Below, piece by piece: positions 26,401-37,206 of a stretch of DNA of 64,000 nt. The first letter of the stretch is position 1, and every line of letters starts with the position of its first letter. The stretch covers positions 2,108,001-2,172,000 of the forward strand of contig NC_035790.1 of assembly GCF_001653235.2 (NCBI RefSeq), written 5' to 3'. This DNA comes from Pochonia chlamydosporia 170. Its lineage: Eukaryota; Ascomycota; Sordariomycetes; Hypocreales; Clavicipitaceae. The notes under the pieces are model-generated. The model was not told the origin of the DNA and made no database searches. It was given only the letters and a program-made list of their open reading frames with translations. Made by a program: the position numbers and the translations under genes.

Positions 26401-26446
26401 GCAAGTCAAATTCGCCCACGGATATTAACCAGCCTCCCCAAACGGC
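23415..26446. other. 3-kb intergenic region without a supported gene
   Basis: It lies upstream of the BTB gene and downstream of the zinc-finger gene that ends at 26447. Open frames are short or lack ATG starts. A 173-residue frame at 25504..26025 begins at TTG and is not convincing. One TACGGAGTA motif occurs at 24744..24752. Otherwise nothing is recognised. Confidence 0.55.
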
Positions 26447-28692
26447 CTATGATTTAACACCTCCCTCCATCCCTGCTTTCTTCCTCGGTAGGCTAGCGGG
26501 AATATCGCCGTCCTCTTCTTCGGAGTCCGAGTCTTCAGTATCAGTGCTGTCGTCAAGCCTCATCGGCTGGTCAAAGGCTCCGCCGGCCACAACAGTAGTC
26601 CTTTCGCTGACCGCATCAGGACTTGTCGAGCCAGCAGCCACAGGCCGCGGCTGAGGGCGTGCGTATGCTTGTGTTTGTGGTTGAGTTTTCGACGGTACAT
26701 CAACAGTGGGATCTGTGTGCTCTGCTGTCGCTGCGGACGGACCTAGGCCGCCCATATCTGCCAGCATTACCCTCTTTCGAGGTGAGTCTGCTGCAGATTT
26801 TGAGGCATTTGATCTTTCAACGTTCACCGAACTACCCCCTTGGTCAAGTCGGGCTCTTTTCGGTTCTGAACCAAGTCCTGTTTGACCAGTCAATGGTTCT
26901 TGCCGCCGGCGACGCTTTTCTCCCGCACCAACGGTGAGAAGTCGCTCACGCTGCGCTTCAATTTCGGCCTTGGAGCGTCTTTCTCGCAACTTAACCCCAT
27001 ATTTTCTGCGTGTCGTGCTTTGCTTTGTATTGAAACTGTTTTTGAGTTTTGCTACCTCTTCATCACGCTGAGGCTGCGGTAATTCCATCGCCTTTTGTAT
27101 CAGTCCCCCATAGTGTGCTTCTGCTGTTGCCATTTCTTCTTCGAGGCTTCTTCTGTCTTGAGGCGCGAGGTGCGCATATGCATCAGGTATCTTCCCCGTT
27201 GATCCTGGAGTAGCGTTGGCAGCCGTAAATGCACCACTCTCTTGTGAGGGTTGCGAAGCCTGTGGTTGACTCTCGTTCTCGTGCGCCGTTGTTGCCTTCT
27301 GCGGCGCAAAGCCAGAAGCTTTCTGACGTTCATACTCTTCATAAAAACCTTTGAGCGCCAGCTTAATTTCCTTGGCGTTCAACTCGGTGTAATTGCCACA
27401 CACATTTGACCTTGTATGGTATGGTAAACCGCCTGGTGATGTAAACTCGATTCCGCAGTGAGGGCAGAGAACAACACCAACTCGATCATATGTCTTGAAA
27501 TTGAAGCATGCCTTTTTGAGCTTATGCTAGAGTTAAATTTGTCAGCTCTAGCGTTGCCTTTCATTGCGGATGAAAAGGAGGGAACCTACGTAACGAAGCG
27601 CATGCTGACCTGAGACCGGGCGAGAGCACGCATTACAACACAAAAATTGGTGGGAGCTTCTGGTCGGTTCCGTTGTCGCTGTCGAGGCACCCGTTGCTGG
27701 CGCAGTCTGCGAGAACGACTGCTGGGGAGGAGGATCGTGCTGTGATGGATATTGAGCCAGCTCGTGCTGCAAATGCGGAATGACATGCTCGGTGCCGTCT
27801 CTTTTCTCCTCAACAATGTCCTTCACATCGTAGCCAAGACGTTCTGCTGTCGCCAGGGCGTTGACAAGTGAACGAGCCCGAATAGTTTCTAGGCGCTTGG
27901 CCAAGGCTAGATCCAAGAAGGAACTGCTGGCTTTGTACAGAATTTGATTTGCAAGTTCATCAATATCGGAAGCTGTTAGATGTGCCACGAGTTGATGCTT
28001 TGATGTCTGAACAACCCGTGAACCAAATTCAGTCATGGTTTGATTTATCGTTGCCGGTTGGGCTCTGTGAATTGAAGTTTTCATCTACAGAGGAAATTGA
28101 TTAGCTTTGGTCTCGCCACGGCAGAGTTGGTGGCAAATACAGGCTTGGCTAATCCTAGACGCTGGAGGGATTGACTCACCAAGAAGGAGTAGTGATATTC
28201 CGAACCTTGCAAGCAAATCTGATGACAGTCTCTTACTGCCTGTCTCACTGTTTGAGGATCAATTTGTTTGATCAAACTCGTCAACTGCAGATAGAGTGCC
28301 GAGGTAGATGTTTGTGGCCCATCAACCTTGGGAGACGGATACACAGCGTCATTTCTAGGGGCATGTTGATCGTGTGAATGCGGCGGTGCTTGAGAACGCA
28401 GTTGCTGACTCGCCAAAACGTGCGGTGGTTGCATAGGAGTTGGAAAGGATGGTGCGTTTGGGCGTTGGTTTGGAGCAGGGTTGACGTATTGGGAATTGGT
28501 AGTGCTTGGCGACTGCTGCGGATATGCCTGTTGATTTGGTGGCAAATGTTGCGTTGCTTTCTGGTCGGAAGGCGAGTTCCGTCTGCTTGTTGTAGGTGAA
28601 GGTAGGGAGCTTGTTCGGGACATGGAGTGAGTCGGCAACACAGCTGGTGATGCTGAGCCGTTCACTCTTTGACCAGCGCTGTTGAGCATCAT
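26447..28692 (-). CDS. tandem C2HC zinc-finger protein, conserved fungal
   Basis: Three exons: 28180..28692, 27590..28084 and 26447..27526. Introns are 95 nt (GTGAGT...CTGTAG) and 63 nt (GTAGGT...CTCTAG). The product is 695 residues. The start is the first ATG of an ATGATG pair; the frame extends a little upstream without ATG. Residues 1-110 are Pro/Gln/Ser-rich; about 110-260 are helical. Two fingers follow with the same spacing, C-x2-C-x12-H-x5-C, at about 321-343 (CNACSRPVSGQHALRYHKLK) and 357-379 (CPHCGIEFTSPGGLPYHTRS). Intron 2 falls exactly before the histidine of finger 1. Downstream are a charged helical region, an Arg/Lys-rich stretch (KRRRRQ; PKRARL) that may be a nuclear signal, and an acidic Asp/Ser/Glu segment near the end. 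A chromatin or transcription role is likely but unproven. Confidence 0.83.
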
Positions 28693-29041
28693 GACGGCCC
28701 AAAGGGATGACACGCCACATGTGTAAGACGCCTGATGCGTCGATTATTTGGTTTCGGCTGTTTTAGTGTTAGATAAACATAACCAAGGAAGCCACAGCTA
28801 GTAGTACGTGAGACAGTTACCAGACGGTGCAATGCAATGAGAGAAAGAGACGGAAAGGAGACTTGGGATGAAAGCCAAAGATGAGAAATGGGAAAAGTTG
28901 TGCAAACGGGGTATAATATGAGTGCAGATACAGATAAACAGGTATTAATAGTATTTAGGGTGAGTGAGAGTAGAAGAGGCTGGCCTCATGTTTTGTGAGA
29001 ATTAGGTCTGGTCGACAACTGGGAAGACCAGACTCAATTAA

Positions 29042-29065
29042 ACCTACCTAGGTACCTAGGTAGGT
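29042..29065. repeat. perfect 24-bp palindrome of two TACCTAGGTA units
   Basis: ACCTACCTAGGT followed by its mirror gives a perfect inverted repeat, made of two TACCTAGGTA palindromes (29045..29054 and 29053..29062). Further single exact copies are at 15174..15183, 47982..47991 and 63342..63351, all outside the gene models. A degenerate pair (ACCTAGATACCTAGATA) sits near 32130. Confidence 0.8.
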
Positions 29066-29235
29066 GAGGTCAACTTACAGAGTGAGTACGGAGCACAAAA
29101 GGAGATGATGGGTCTGGTCAGATCCATCGGACCAGACCAGCGCGATTGTCGTCAAAGCACCAGAGCCCCGAGTTGAGCTGTGTTGACTATGTTGTGCCAC
29201 GTTCGAGTCGTGCACCGCCACGGTCGAAGCAAAGA

Positions 29236-29270
29236 ATTTTCGATTTTCGATTTTCGATTTTCGATTTCCG
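29236..29270. repeat. ATTTTCG heptamer microsatellite
   Basis: Four perfect ATTTTCG units are followed by one variant unit (ATTTCCG), non-coding. A seven-base period would shift frame if transcribed and translated, so a regulatory or neutral role fits better than a coding one. Confidence 0.8.
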
Positions 29271-30138
29271 AGCTCCAAACCAGACTGCTCGTTTGAGACA
29301 ACTCGATACAGTTTCTGTGTCAAACGCACAGAACAAAAGGATGTTTCTCGCTCGAAGCTCGCCAAAGAAAGAGACGAGCTTTTTGCACGGGAATAAATGG
29401 CCTGTGCTCTAAGTAATATTATTAGCGGGGTTAGCACAGATGCCTATTTCTGCCTAGTAATTCAGGCACTAGTGTGTTTAAGTAGGAGCGGGGCAGAAAG
29501 GGATTGAGCAGTTCAAAGGTTGGGCAGTTGGGCACCATTGTGGCCCCTAAGTATTGTGGAGCGCTAATAATAAACATCGAAAGGCATCATGGAGCAGGCC
29601 ACGCTGATTGTGCCAGCGCTAACAGACATCAGCTTGGGCTAGCGGCTAGGCCCCAGTTATCAAACCCCCCAAAGAGCACTACAACAAGCACTAACATGAC
29701 CACATTGAACTCATGATGTCTGGTCTGATGTGTCACAGCCTACCTTCACGTATTATCTCATTGCAGCTAACATTTTGTGCTTCAAACTGTAGTCTTTATT
29801 TGATGTGCTACAACCTCTGAGTACCTCTGATTTAGGAACTCAGCAGACCATTCAATATTATATACTCCGTACCAGACTCCGGAGTCGCTGGCACGCCGTA
29901 TCGACATTCACCTTGCAGCCCCTCCAAAGTCCAGATCCACACATGCAGGCACACAAACTTAATGAGCAAGGCGCAGTGACAGCTAATAAATATGGATATA
30001 GCCTGCTAATTGCAATTTGCCTAGCATGACACGCCAGTGCTCCAAAACGCCCCCCTGTCCAACAAACAAATTAATGATATTCCCGTGTCAGCCCGTGATA
30101 TTCCCAAATCACCAATCCCAGCTTTGCTCCCATTCTCA

Positions 30139-31689
30139 TCATGCACGGTGCTCTCCAATGCATGCTAGCATCAGTCTCTTGTAATCGCCTGAAATATCCT
30201 TGTCAATACGATCCGCCAAACTGCGGCGATATCGTTGTTGATATGCAGCCTTGACGTTCGAGAGCGTGGTGTGGTCCCAGTGGAAACGCACAACACGGAG
30301 AACAAGCAGCTGGTCCTTGGTTCCCATGCCGCGCATGGAGTCTTCCAGGAGGTCGGCGGCGTGCATGTACTTGTCCACGGCGTGGCGAAGCTGAAAGAGA
30401 AGTGCATCTTTCATGTGTCCGGAGAATTCCTGTGCGTTGTCAGCAACGTGATTTGCACGGTTGTCGTCTTTAATGTACACATGACGGGACGTCAACTTAC
30501 GGACTGAATGACCTTGTCCAAGTCACGGTTAAATTTTTGCTTATAAGTATGCGCAATGGCTCGAATCTGATTATCGTTGTTGCTCGTCAGGATTTGGCAG
30601 ACGAGGATTTCATCCGTTCCCATTCTACCCTCGGTGGCCTTGTAGAGGTTCATTACATCGTCGTCGACCTTCCGGGGGTTGACGGGTTCAGCATCCTCGG
30701 CTCTGTTCGCAGCAAGTACCATGAGGAAGTGCCTCTCCGTCTTCATGCTCAAATCACCTTTGACATCAGCTTCCAATGACCTGCCGATATGCTGGCGGTA
30801 AGCGCCCTTGATGGCCTTGATGTCGGCATTGGATCGACCAAGGAGGATATCATTCAGGACAGATTCCTTGGTCCCAGCACCCTTCATGGCATCGTCCAGT
30901 TTGTGTACATCGGCAAGCAATGGACCGTATGCTAGCTGTACCAGACCGTCTTCGAAATACCCACTTGTTTCGCTCTTCAAGTCTCGGATGAGGTTCCGCT
31001 TGAATGTTCTGTCAAATGTTGTTCGAATCAGATCGATCTGCAGCGGGTCTTTGTTAGATAGGACTCGGATCAAGGCTCTCTCGTCCGTGCCGAAGCCCTT
31101 CATCGCAGCCCGCAAAGCCTGCGCGTCTGGGTTTGCATCCCATTGAATGATCTGCGGGGCACCATATCCCAATGACGGAGGCGTCGCTGTCACAGGGGGA
31201 CCGTACTGCTGGGGAGGCGGAGCGCCATAGGGAGGAGCACCATGCTGAGGAGGGGGAGCACCGTAATGACCTTGAGGAGGCGGCGCTGGCGAGTGATGGC
31301 CGTATGGTGATGGCGCTGGCGGAGGGGCACCATATTGCTGGGGCGGAGGTGGTTGTCCGTATGGCTGCTGGTGAGCAGGAGGAGGATACTGGCCAGGCGG
31401 AGGCGGCTGTTGATAATATCCTCCCTGCTGCTGAGGAGGAGGATACTGGCCGTACTGTCCCTGGGTTGGAGGGTATTGCCCTTGCGGCGGCGGATATTGC
31501 CCTTGCGGAGGAGGATACTGGCCGTAGCCTTGCTGTGGTGGCGGTGGTTCTGTTCAAAGAAAAAGACTTGGTCAGCGTGAATCGCCAGGTTGGCAAAGCG
31601 CGGTCGTTTGGTCACTGCTATTTGTTGACTCGACTCGAGATTGGGTCTTACTCACGGCCGTAGGGCTGGCTGTATCCGTGATACGACAT
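30139..31689 (-). CDS. annexin (fungal AnxC-like) with Pro/Gln/Tyr-rich head
   Basis: Three exons: 31656..31689 (only 34 nt), 30501..31549 and 30139..30429. Introns are 106 and 71 nt. The product is 457 residues. The first exon gives MSYHGYSQPYG. Residues up to about 145 are a low-complexity head of QYPPPQG, YGAPPP and similar repeats. Four annexin repeats follow from about 155: AMKGFGTDERALIRVL, AMKGAGTKESVLNDIL, a third with EGRMGTDEILVCQIL, and a fourth with SMRGMGTKDQLLVLRV. The GxGTD/GxGTK loops supply type-II calcium sites in this family. Annexins bind acidic phospholipids in a calcium-dependent way at cytosolic membrane faces. The head resembles vertebrate annexins A7/A11 and many fungal annexins in composition. 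The repeats support the call strongly. Confidence 0.93.
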
Positions 31690-33905
31690 TCTGGCTAGCT
31701 AAGCTGATGCTGATCTGTGAGATAAAACAATGTTCGAGGGTCTAGGAATAGGAAGTGTCTGCTTGCACAAGCCGGGGGATGCAACCAGGCGCAAGAGACC
31801 AGTTGACGTGATGAGCGGCGCTCTAGGTGGATGGAGGAGATGCAAAAGCTACAAGATCTGGTGGTGAGAGGGATCAGATTGGGAGTCGAGCATTAATGTA
31901 TTGGCAGCCCACCCAAAATTCTTGTCAAGGCCACCAGACCAGACCAGACTTATTAAGTAAGAATGCGTCTTGTCAGCTTTCCCACTTTGTCGCAAGCTGC
32001 GGGCTGCAGGTTGTGGGCAGGCATCATCTATTTTTCATTACTTTAGGCATATACCGGCTCCATAGGATGGACTCCGATGGAGCAGCCAAGCGCTCTGCTG
32101 TTTCTGGTTCATGTACTCCGTAAGTATGCACCTAGATACCTAGATACGTATGTAATCATCAGCCGACAACGACCGTTAGGCGTACAGAGCACGGGCCTAG
32201 GTCTTCAGCTCCACGGCCAACAGCGACTTTGAATGGATCGAGCTTGTTGATGGCTTGGACTGGCGTGGAGGAGGCGAGAAGCCATGGTGGCTGTGCCCGA
32301 GGTACAGAGGAGACCAGAGGAACTTGAAAGGCATCAACGTCATGATCCACGATGTTTGCTGCGGGAAAAGAGCCTTGAACCCCGCAGCTAGCCTTGGCCA
32401 CCTTGGCTGCTTAGCCAGTCTTGAGCCTCACTGGTGACGTTTTCCACAAGCAAACAATTTCAGAGACGCCACACCTCCCCTGCTGGCTTGGTTGATTGGT
32501 GTCATTGAGCCCAGGTTGACGCATCAATTGATCTGGTGTTGCCATTCTTTGTCAATGGCTTCAAGTTTGCTCCAACACTCAGTGACGCTAGCACGTAGCT
32601 AAGAGATCACATCACGATGAGTGCTTAGATCAAAACACTACCCAGCTTAATTATTTCAACGAGCAATCAAACGTATGTTATCGAGCGACTACGGAGAATC
32701 GTTGTGTAATTCGTAATCCTTCATATGTGCATGCATTAACCGTTCATGTGAGCAAAGGAAACAGACGAATTCATGCAACCCAGCTGCACTGCCACAAGGC
32801 CTCCAAGCCAGTGGCGCGTGCTCCTGAACGGCAGCAACACCATGATGCTTCAAATGTTTCCCTTTCCCTGTTGCAAGATTCGCCATTTCTTGGAGCAGCC
32901 ATCGGAAGGAAGCTGTTATTTGAAGCAGTCACATTGATAACACGCCTCGCGGATTCAGTTGGCGACACGAGGAAGCCATCATCTCTTGCCGTTGGGCTCA
33001 AAAGCAGCCTTGAACCAAGTCTAACCAGTACTGGGTGGCAAGCATTGTGGCAAAGGGAGGAGGAAACATCCGAGGACAAACTGTGTCTTCTCGAATATCG
33101 TTTTCCGGTTTCGAGTTCGGCTGGCTGCAGTTGGTGGCGGGTGTGAGCCGTTTCTGGACGATTTACGGAATAATTTAATCTGATAAATGTCGTGGTGATG
33201 GGCTCGAGTCCACTTTCGATTTGCAACTTGGGAATAAATCGATGGCTGGCTTTGTTCCGGAAGGCGCGCCTCGGCGGCTGCTGCCGAACCCATCAACGAC
33301 GCGTTGGTGAAACATGACAGGCGTGACTGGCCTGACGAGTTGCTGGCACTAGGGCCTCGATGCACCGTCAATCACCGTTCAGCAGCCATTGGACCCTTAG
33401 AGGATCAATTGATCAGCACAGCACTTAAGAGTTCTTGACTTCGACTGGCTGCAGCTGAAGCAGCACAGAGCCACCCTGGCACCGGCCGCCATTATTGCCC
33501 CACATTACACCTACCCCTGGCACTAAAACTTTCCGTTCCTGCCTTTTTCAGCGCAATCACCAACCACCATATTTTCACCAGCCACCTTCAATTCTCGAGC
33601 GTTTGTGCCACCAGCCCACAATCATGAACCGTCCGATGAGAGATCAAAACTGCTGCGCATCCGCAGCTGTATCCTTCTTCTCTTTTCTATGCTAATCAGC
33701 GACAGTGATGATCATATCCGGATTTTATTGTATATTTTTGTTCCGTTGATCGCACTCGCATTCCTCCATCATCGAGCCCAAACATCATCGCATCACCATC
33801 TTCTGCCATCGTCATTTACACGACCCTCACACACAAGCACCTGAAACACCAACACAAAAATAACAACGGCCGCTGCACTCTTGAGAGGAGCCACGTCTCA
33901 TCAAG
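31690..33905. other. intergenic region, divergent promoters
   Basis: It lies between the annexin (-) and the secreted Ser/Thr-rich gene (+). It includes a GACCAGACCAGAC run near 31935, a TACTCCGTA motif (32114..32122) and degenerate ACCTAGATA repeats near 32130. Frames on either strand are short and without recognisable domains. Likely promoters and leaders of both genes. Confidence 0.55.
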
Positions 33906-34730
33906 ATGCGTGGATCCGTTTCGCTTATTGCTGTGCTTTCAGCACTTGCCACTGTGGGATCTGCACTACCTCAGCCGGACATACTGCCTCGAGCGGCTGG
34001 TACCGGTGCAGCAAAGCCAAAATACTCCGTTATACCTCTCGAGCCCGGCGATGATGATCCAAATAGCGGAGATGGTAGTGGCGGCAATGGTGGCAACGGT
34101 GGCAACGGAGGGAACACCTCCCATGGTGGAGATGTCACAAAGACGGTGGTGAAGACGGAGGAAGCTGTCACTCACACAGTCACAAAAACAGGGCAGCCTG
34201 TTACTGTTACATACCCGGCTCCCACGACCATCTCGATCATCCCCATCGGAGGGAATCAGAATGTTACAGTCACTGTTACCGCAGAAGTTACACCTTCGGC
34301 TGGTGCTTCTACGACAACAATAATGAGCAGTGTGATCAGCTCTCCACTGCCAGGTACAACATCCGTCACGAATAGCCCAACACCTATTTCGAATACGACA
34401 TACTCAATACCTTCGGTGACCTCCCCGGCGCCAATCTCGTCAACCACCTCCACCTCTTTGGGGTCTAACCACACAATCACCACATCCAGTTCACAAACAG
34501 AGACCTCACAGACGGAATCACCTACGACTGTTATTTCTGGGACTAGTACAGAACCGTCAACGGTGGTTTCTGTGCCTACCACGACTCATGCAACTTTAGT
34601 CCCAACGACTTTCAGCACAGTTTTAACAACGACATCATCCAGCTCAACCAAGAGCTATGATGACGGGAAGTGGCACACGACGTACCCGCCTTGGAATGGC
34701 ACCGTGCTTCATCGATATCGACGTGTTTGA
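33906..34730 (+). CDS. secreted Ser/Thr-rich mucin-like protein
   Basis: Single exon, 274 residues. It starts with a clear signal peptide (MRGSVSLIAVLSALATVGSA, cleavage expected before LPQP). A Gly-Asn repeat (GGNGGNGGNGGN) lies at about 60-72, followed by a long Thr/Ser/Val/Pro-rich domain with several N-x-T sequons (NVT, NTT, NHT, NGT) and dense O-glycosylation potential. There is no cysteine-rich module, no transmembrane helix and no GPI-type hydrophobic tail; the chain ends in a basic YRRV. This fits a cell-wall or extracellular glycoprotein, possibly adhesive. It is the first of three small surface-type genes in a row. No homologous family is recognised. Confidence 0.75.
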   Translation: MRGSVSLIAVLSALATVGSALPQPDILPRAAGTGAAKPKYSVIPLEPGDDDPNSGDGSGGNGGNGGNGGNTSHGGDVTKTVVKTEEAVTHTVTKTGQPVTVTYPAPTTISIIPIGGNQNVTVTVTAEVTPSAGASTTTIMSSVISSPLPGTTSVTNSPTPISNTTYSIPSVTSPAPISSTTSTSLGSNHTITTSSSQTETSQTESPTTVISGTSTEPSTVVSVPTTTHATLVPTTFSTVLTTTSSSSTKSYDDGKWHTTYPPWNGTVLHRYRRV

Positions 34731-35383
34731 GAATATTATTGGCCATTCACGAACCCACATACACGAATTCGCTTCTTCACAAGCTGAATTATTTACGCAT
34801 ATAAGGAGTAATGAGACTGGGAAATGCAGACATGTGAAGGACGAGTCTACAAAGGGCATATAGAATACGGAGGATAGCATCCAGGATTTCATTTAATGTT
34901 CATAGCGACAAATTGGCATTGGGAGTTTGGGAAACACTACAGCATTCGCATGCATGTGGTCATTTTGAGCTTACGAGATACCTACAGACGGTGTCGGCAG
35001 TAAACTGTAATAATGTCTAGATAGATGTAAATAACATAAATCTATTAAAATTATAAGAATTTCTCACTTGGATTTTCTGCAAGTGAACAGCATAATAATA
35101 GCGGAGCAGTTAGACTGTCGTCCTCATTCCCTGTGCAGCGACAATACTAACATCACGTATTATACACAGTTGACACAGATGACAATATCGCCGCACGGAA
35201 CAATGCCATACCACACAGCTTCTAAGTGAACTTATAAAAATCTTCGAAATATCATGCATTCAGGCCCGTCAACATAACACATGCCCTTGTACATCAAACA
35301 ACTACCAGTGGCCTTGACTCAATAGTAAGTCATGGCATCTACAACCCCAACAGAAGAGCTAACACAGCACTAGGCTACTCAAA
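34731..35383. other. AT-rich spacer between surface-type genes
   Basis: No coding frame of interest was seen. Local AT content is higher than in flanking genes. A TAG acceptor just upstream of the ATG at 35384 could mark an intron in the leader of that small gene, but no donor could be chosen with confidence. Confidence 0.5.
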
Positions 35384-35614
35384 ATGTGGAATCCAAATAC
35401 AGACTTCCCCAACGCGAATAGCACCATCATCACGGTGCAGACATCCCCTTCTGCTGAGAAAGAGACGGCGATTATTGTGACGCTCTTGGTGGCTTGTGTG
35501 TTGTCACTTATTCTGGCGGGTGTGTCTGCAGCGCTTATTATGCGCAGATTACGGGATAAGAAGGGGGATATGGGTGGGAGTGCAGGGCCTGAAGGGAAGG
35601 GAGGTGTAGCTTAA
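35384..35614 (+). CDS. small single-pass membrane protein (hypothetical)
   Basis: Single exon, 76 residues from an ATG in an AAAATGTGG context. The N-terminal 30 residues are polar with one N-S-T sequon. One strong transmembrane helix follows at about 30-52 (IIVTLLVACVLSLILAGVSA), then a basic MRRLRDKK stop-transfer segment and a Gly-rich tail. The layout is that of a membrane stalk with the N-terminus outside. It resembles the transmembrane part of fungal Wsc/Mid2-type sensors or adhesins but lacks the Ser/Thr ectodomain. That type of ectodomain is encoded separately 650 bases upstream, after a stop. It may be a genuine small protein or the last exon of a longer transcript. Confidence 0.45.
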   Translation: MWNPNTDFPNANSTIITVQTSPSAEKETAIIVTLLVACVLSLILAGVSAALIMRRLRDKKGDMGGSAGPEGKGGVA

Positions 35615-37206
35615 GTCGAGGCTTGATGGGAGTGATGTTGGCTGTGGGTGGTTATCGGGATACTGGACTCGAATGGGCAGACTACATTGAGTGTTTACGG
35701 GAGAAGCTGCCTCAGATACCCAAGATATGAGAATTTTGGGCTCTGAGGCGAAAATTATGAACCTGGAGGTCTATCTACTACTCGTTTCGCAATAGTAAGG
35801 ATTGTTCTGTGTTGATTGTGAGAAGCTTCAAAGCCTGTGTCCCCTTCTCTCTTGCAGCCATGAACACCCTACGGGGATGATTTGCGAGGTCTTTACAAAA
35901 GAGACCAACTTCCATGAACTCGTTCGCCATTCGTCAGAAGATGCGCATGTGCCCTTGCCAATGCAGTGAAGATTGTCAGGGCCGCTTTTCATCATTCCCG
36001 TGAACGCTATAAGGACGGTCGAGCGCGATGACTGAACCTGCGGTCTACAAAACTAGCTTTAATATGTACTTTATTTGAAAAGCTCGAGGTGTCTACGTCC
36101 TGTTTCCTTGTGCCGGTACACCCAAATTAAATGAGTCCTACGGATTTCCACAACGATGTGAAGCAGAGCGCGCTGGAGCCAGGTGTCGATAGAAGGTTCC
36201 TCAATTTTCTGTTACAGAACATCCTTCACTTCTGTACATTCTTAATTTTTAAAATATTGACAAGTGTGCGGCGCAGAGTGGCGTTTTACGTTGACTTGGA
36301 CCAGGTGGTGGATGATGCCGCGCATTGCTGGCCGTGTTTGGAACATGCCTATCCTACGAGATCGTATCGTGAACTGTGGAGATATTATCTTTAGAGTTAT
36401 ATATTGAGTCTGGTCAAAGATTCTACTTGAGCATGCAAACAAATATAGGACCAGATATCTGCCATGGTAAAATCCCAACAGGGTCACATTGAACACTCTG
36501 TCTGCAATTGGCAAACCTCCCAGTTTGAGTAGGATAAACCTAAGCCTAGTTATGAAACGCTTGTGAACAAGGCAAACTCCTAGAAATGTGTTCATGTCTT
36601 CTAATCCACCCCATGTTATCCTTCACCGCCGTCACAACCCAATACCACTTACACCACCTCTGATTCACCGCCTTCATCGCACAACCCTCAACAAATCGAA
36701 ATCTCAGCGCCACAACAAGAACCAAGAAAGTATCCTCTCTCCCACAAGCAATTTAATTAGGAGAGGAGGTCGTTTACCGGAAATGTTTTGCACATCTCGA
36801 TCTCCGATACGCTCGGAACACCAGACCTGCAGCCCAACCCAGCCCTACTCTAATCGTCAGGCACATCACTCTGCATATCATCAGGCACAAGCCCCAATAA
36901 ATGGGTTTTTCTGTGATCCCTGTTCCATCCCAACATGATCTGAGTGGATTCGCGGGTCGATCCCGCCAATGTGGTGTATACACGTCCAAGTGGTGGCTTT
37001 GGCTGGGCAGCAATTCACCCACAAGCTTGAATTAGAGGATATAAGATACATCCGACCACGCCGCGTTGTAAACTTTTGGTATATATTTTCATTCTTGAAG
37101 ACCAACTTACAATTATTAATCGTAACCCCAATTTTAATTTAATTGGATTCGTCTCTTCAATTTCACGATCAATGTTCTGGGTGGTGGCAACTACCCTACA
37201 CACAAC
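35615..37206. other. AT-rich region without a supported gene
   Basis: Short frames on both strands (such as 36131..36394 and 36588..36938) show no domain, signal peptide or splice partner. The stretch is richer in A/T than its surroundings and might contain decayed sequence, but no transposon feature such as terminal repeats or transposase motifs was recognised. Confidence 0.5.

Larger units (their letters stand above)
28693..30138. other. intergenic region with microsatellite and palindrome
   Basis: No gene is supported. It contains the presumed promoter of the zinc-finger gene, the TACCTAGGTA double palindrome (29042..29065), an ATTTTCG microsatellite (29236..29270) and a TACTCCGTA motif (29873..29881). 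Open frames are short and without family character. Confidence 0.6.

Noticed and set aside
29175..29225. Possible tRNA T-arm (CCACGTTCGAGTCGTG)
   Set aside because: The arm pairs partly, but no matching acceptor stem or anticodon arm is found at the right distance.
33906..35614. Fusion of the Ser/Thr-rich protein and the 76-residue membrane stalk into one sensor gene
   Set aside because: The first frame ends in a clear stop with no good donor before it, and the gap of about 650 bases is long for an intron here. Left as a question in the findings.
34731..37206. Possible decayed transposon
   Set aside because: The AT-rich stretch has no terminal repeats, target-site duplication or transposase/reverse-transcriptase motif that I can see.
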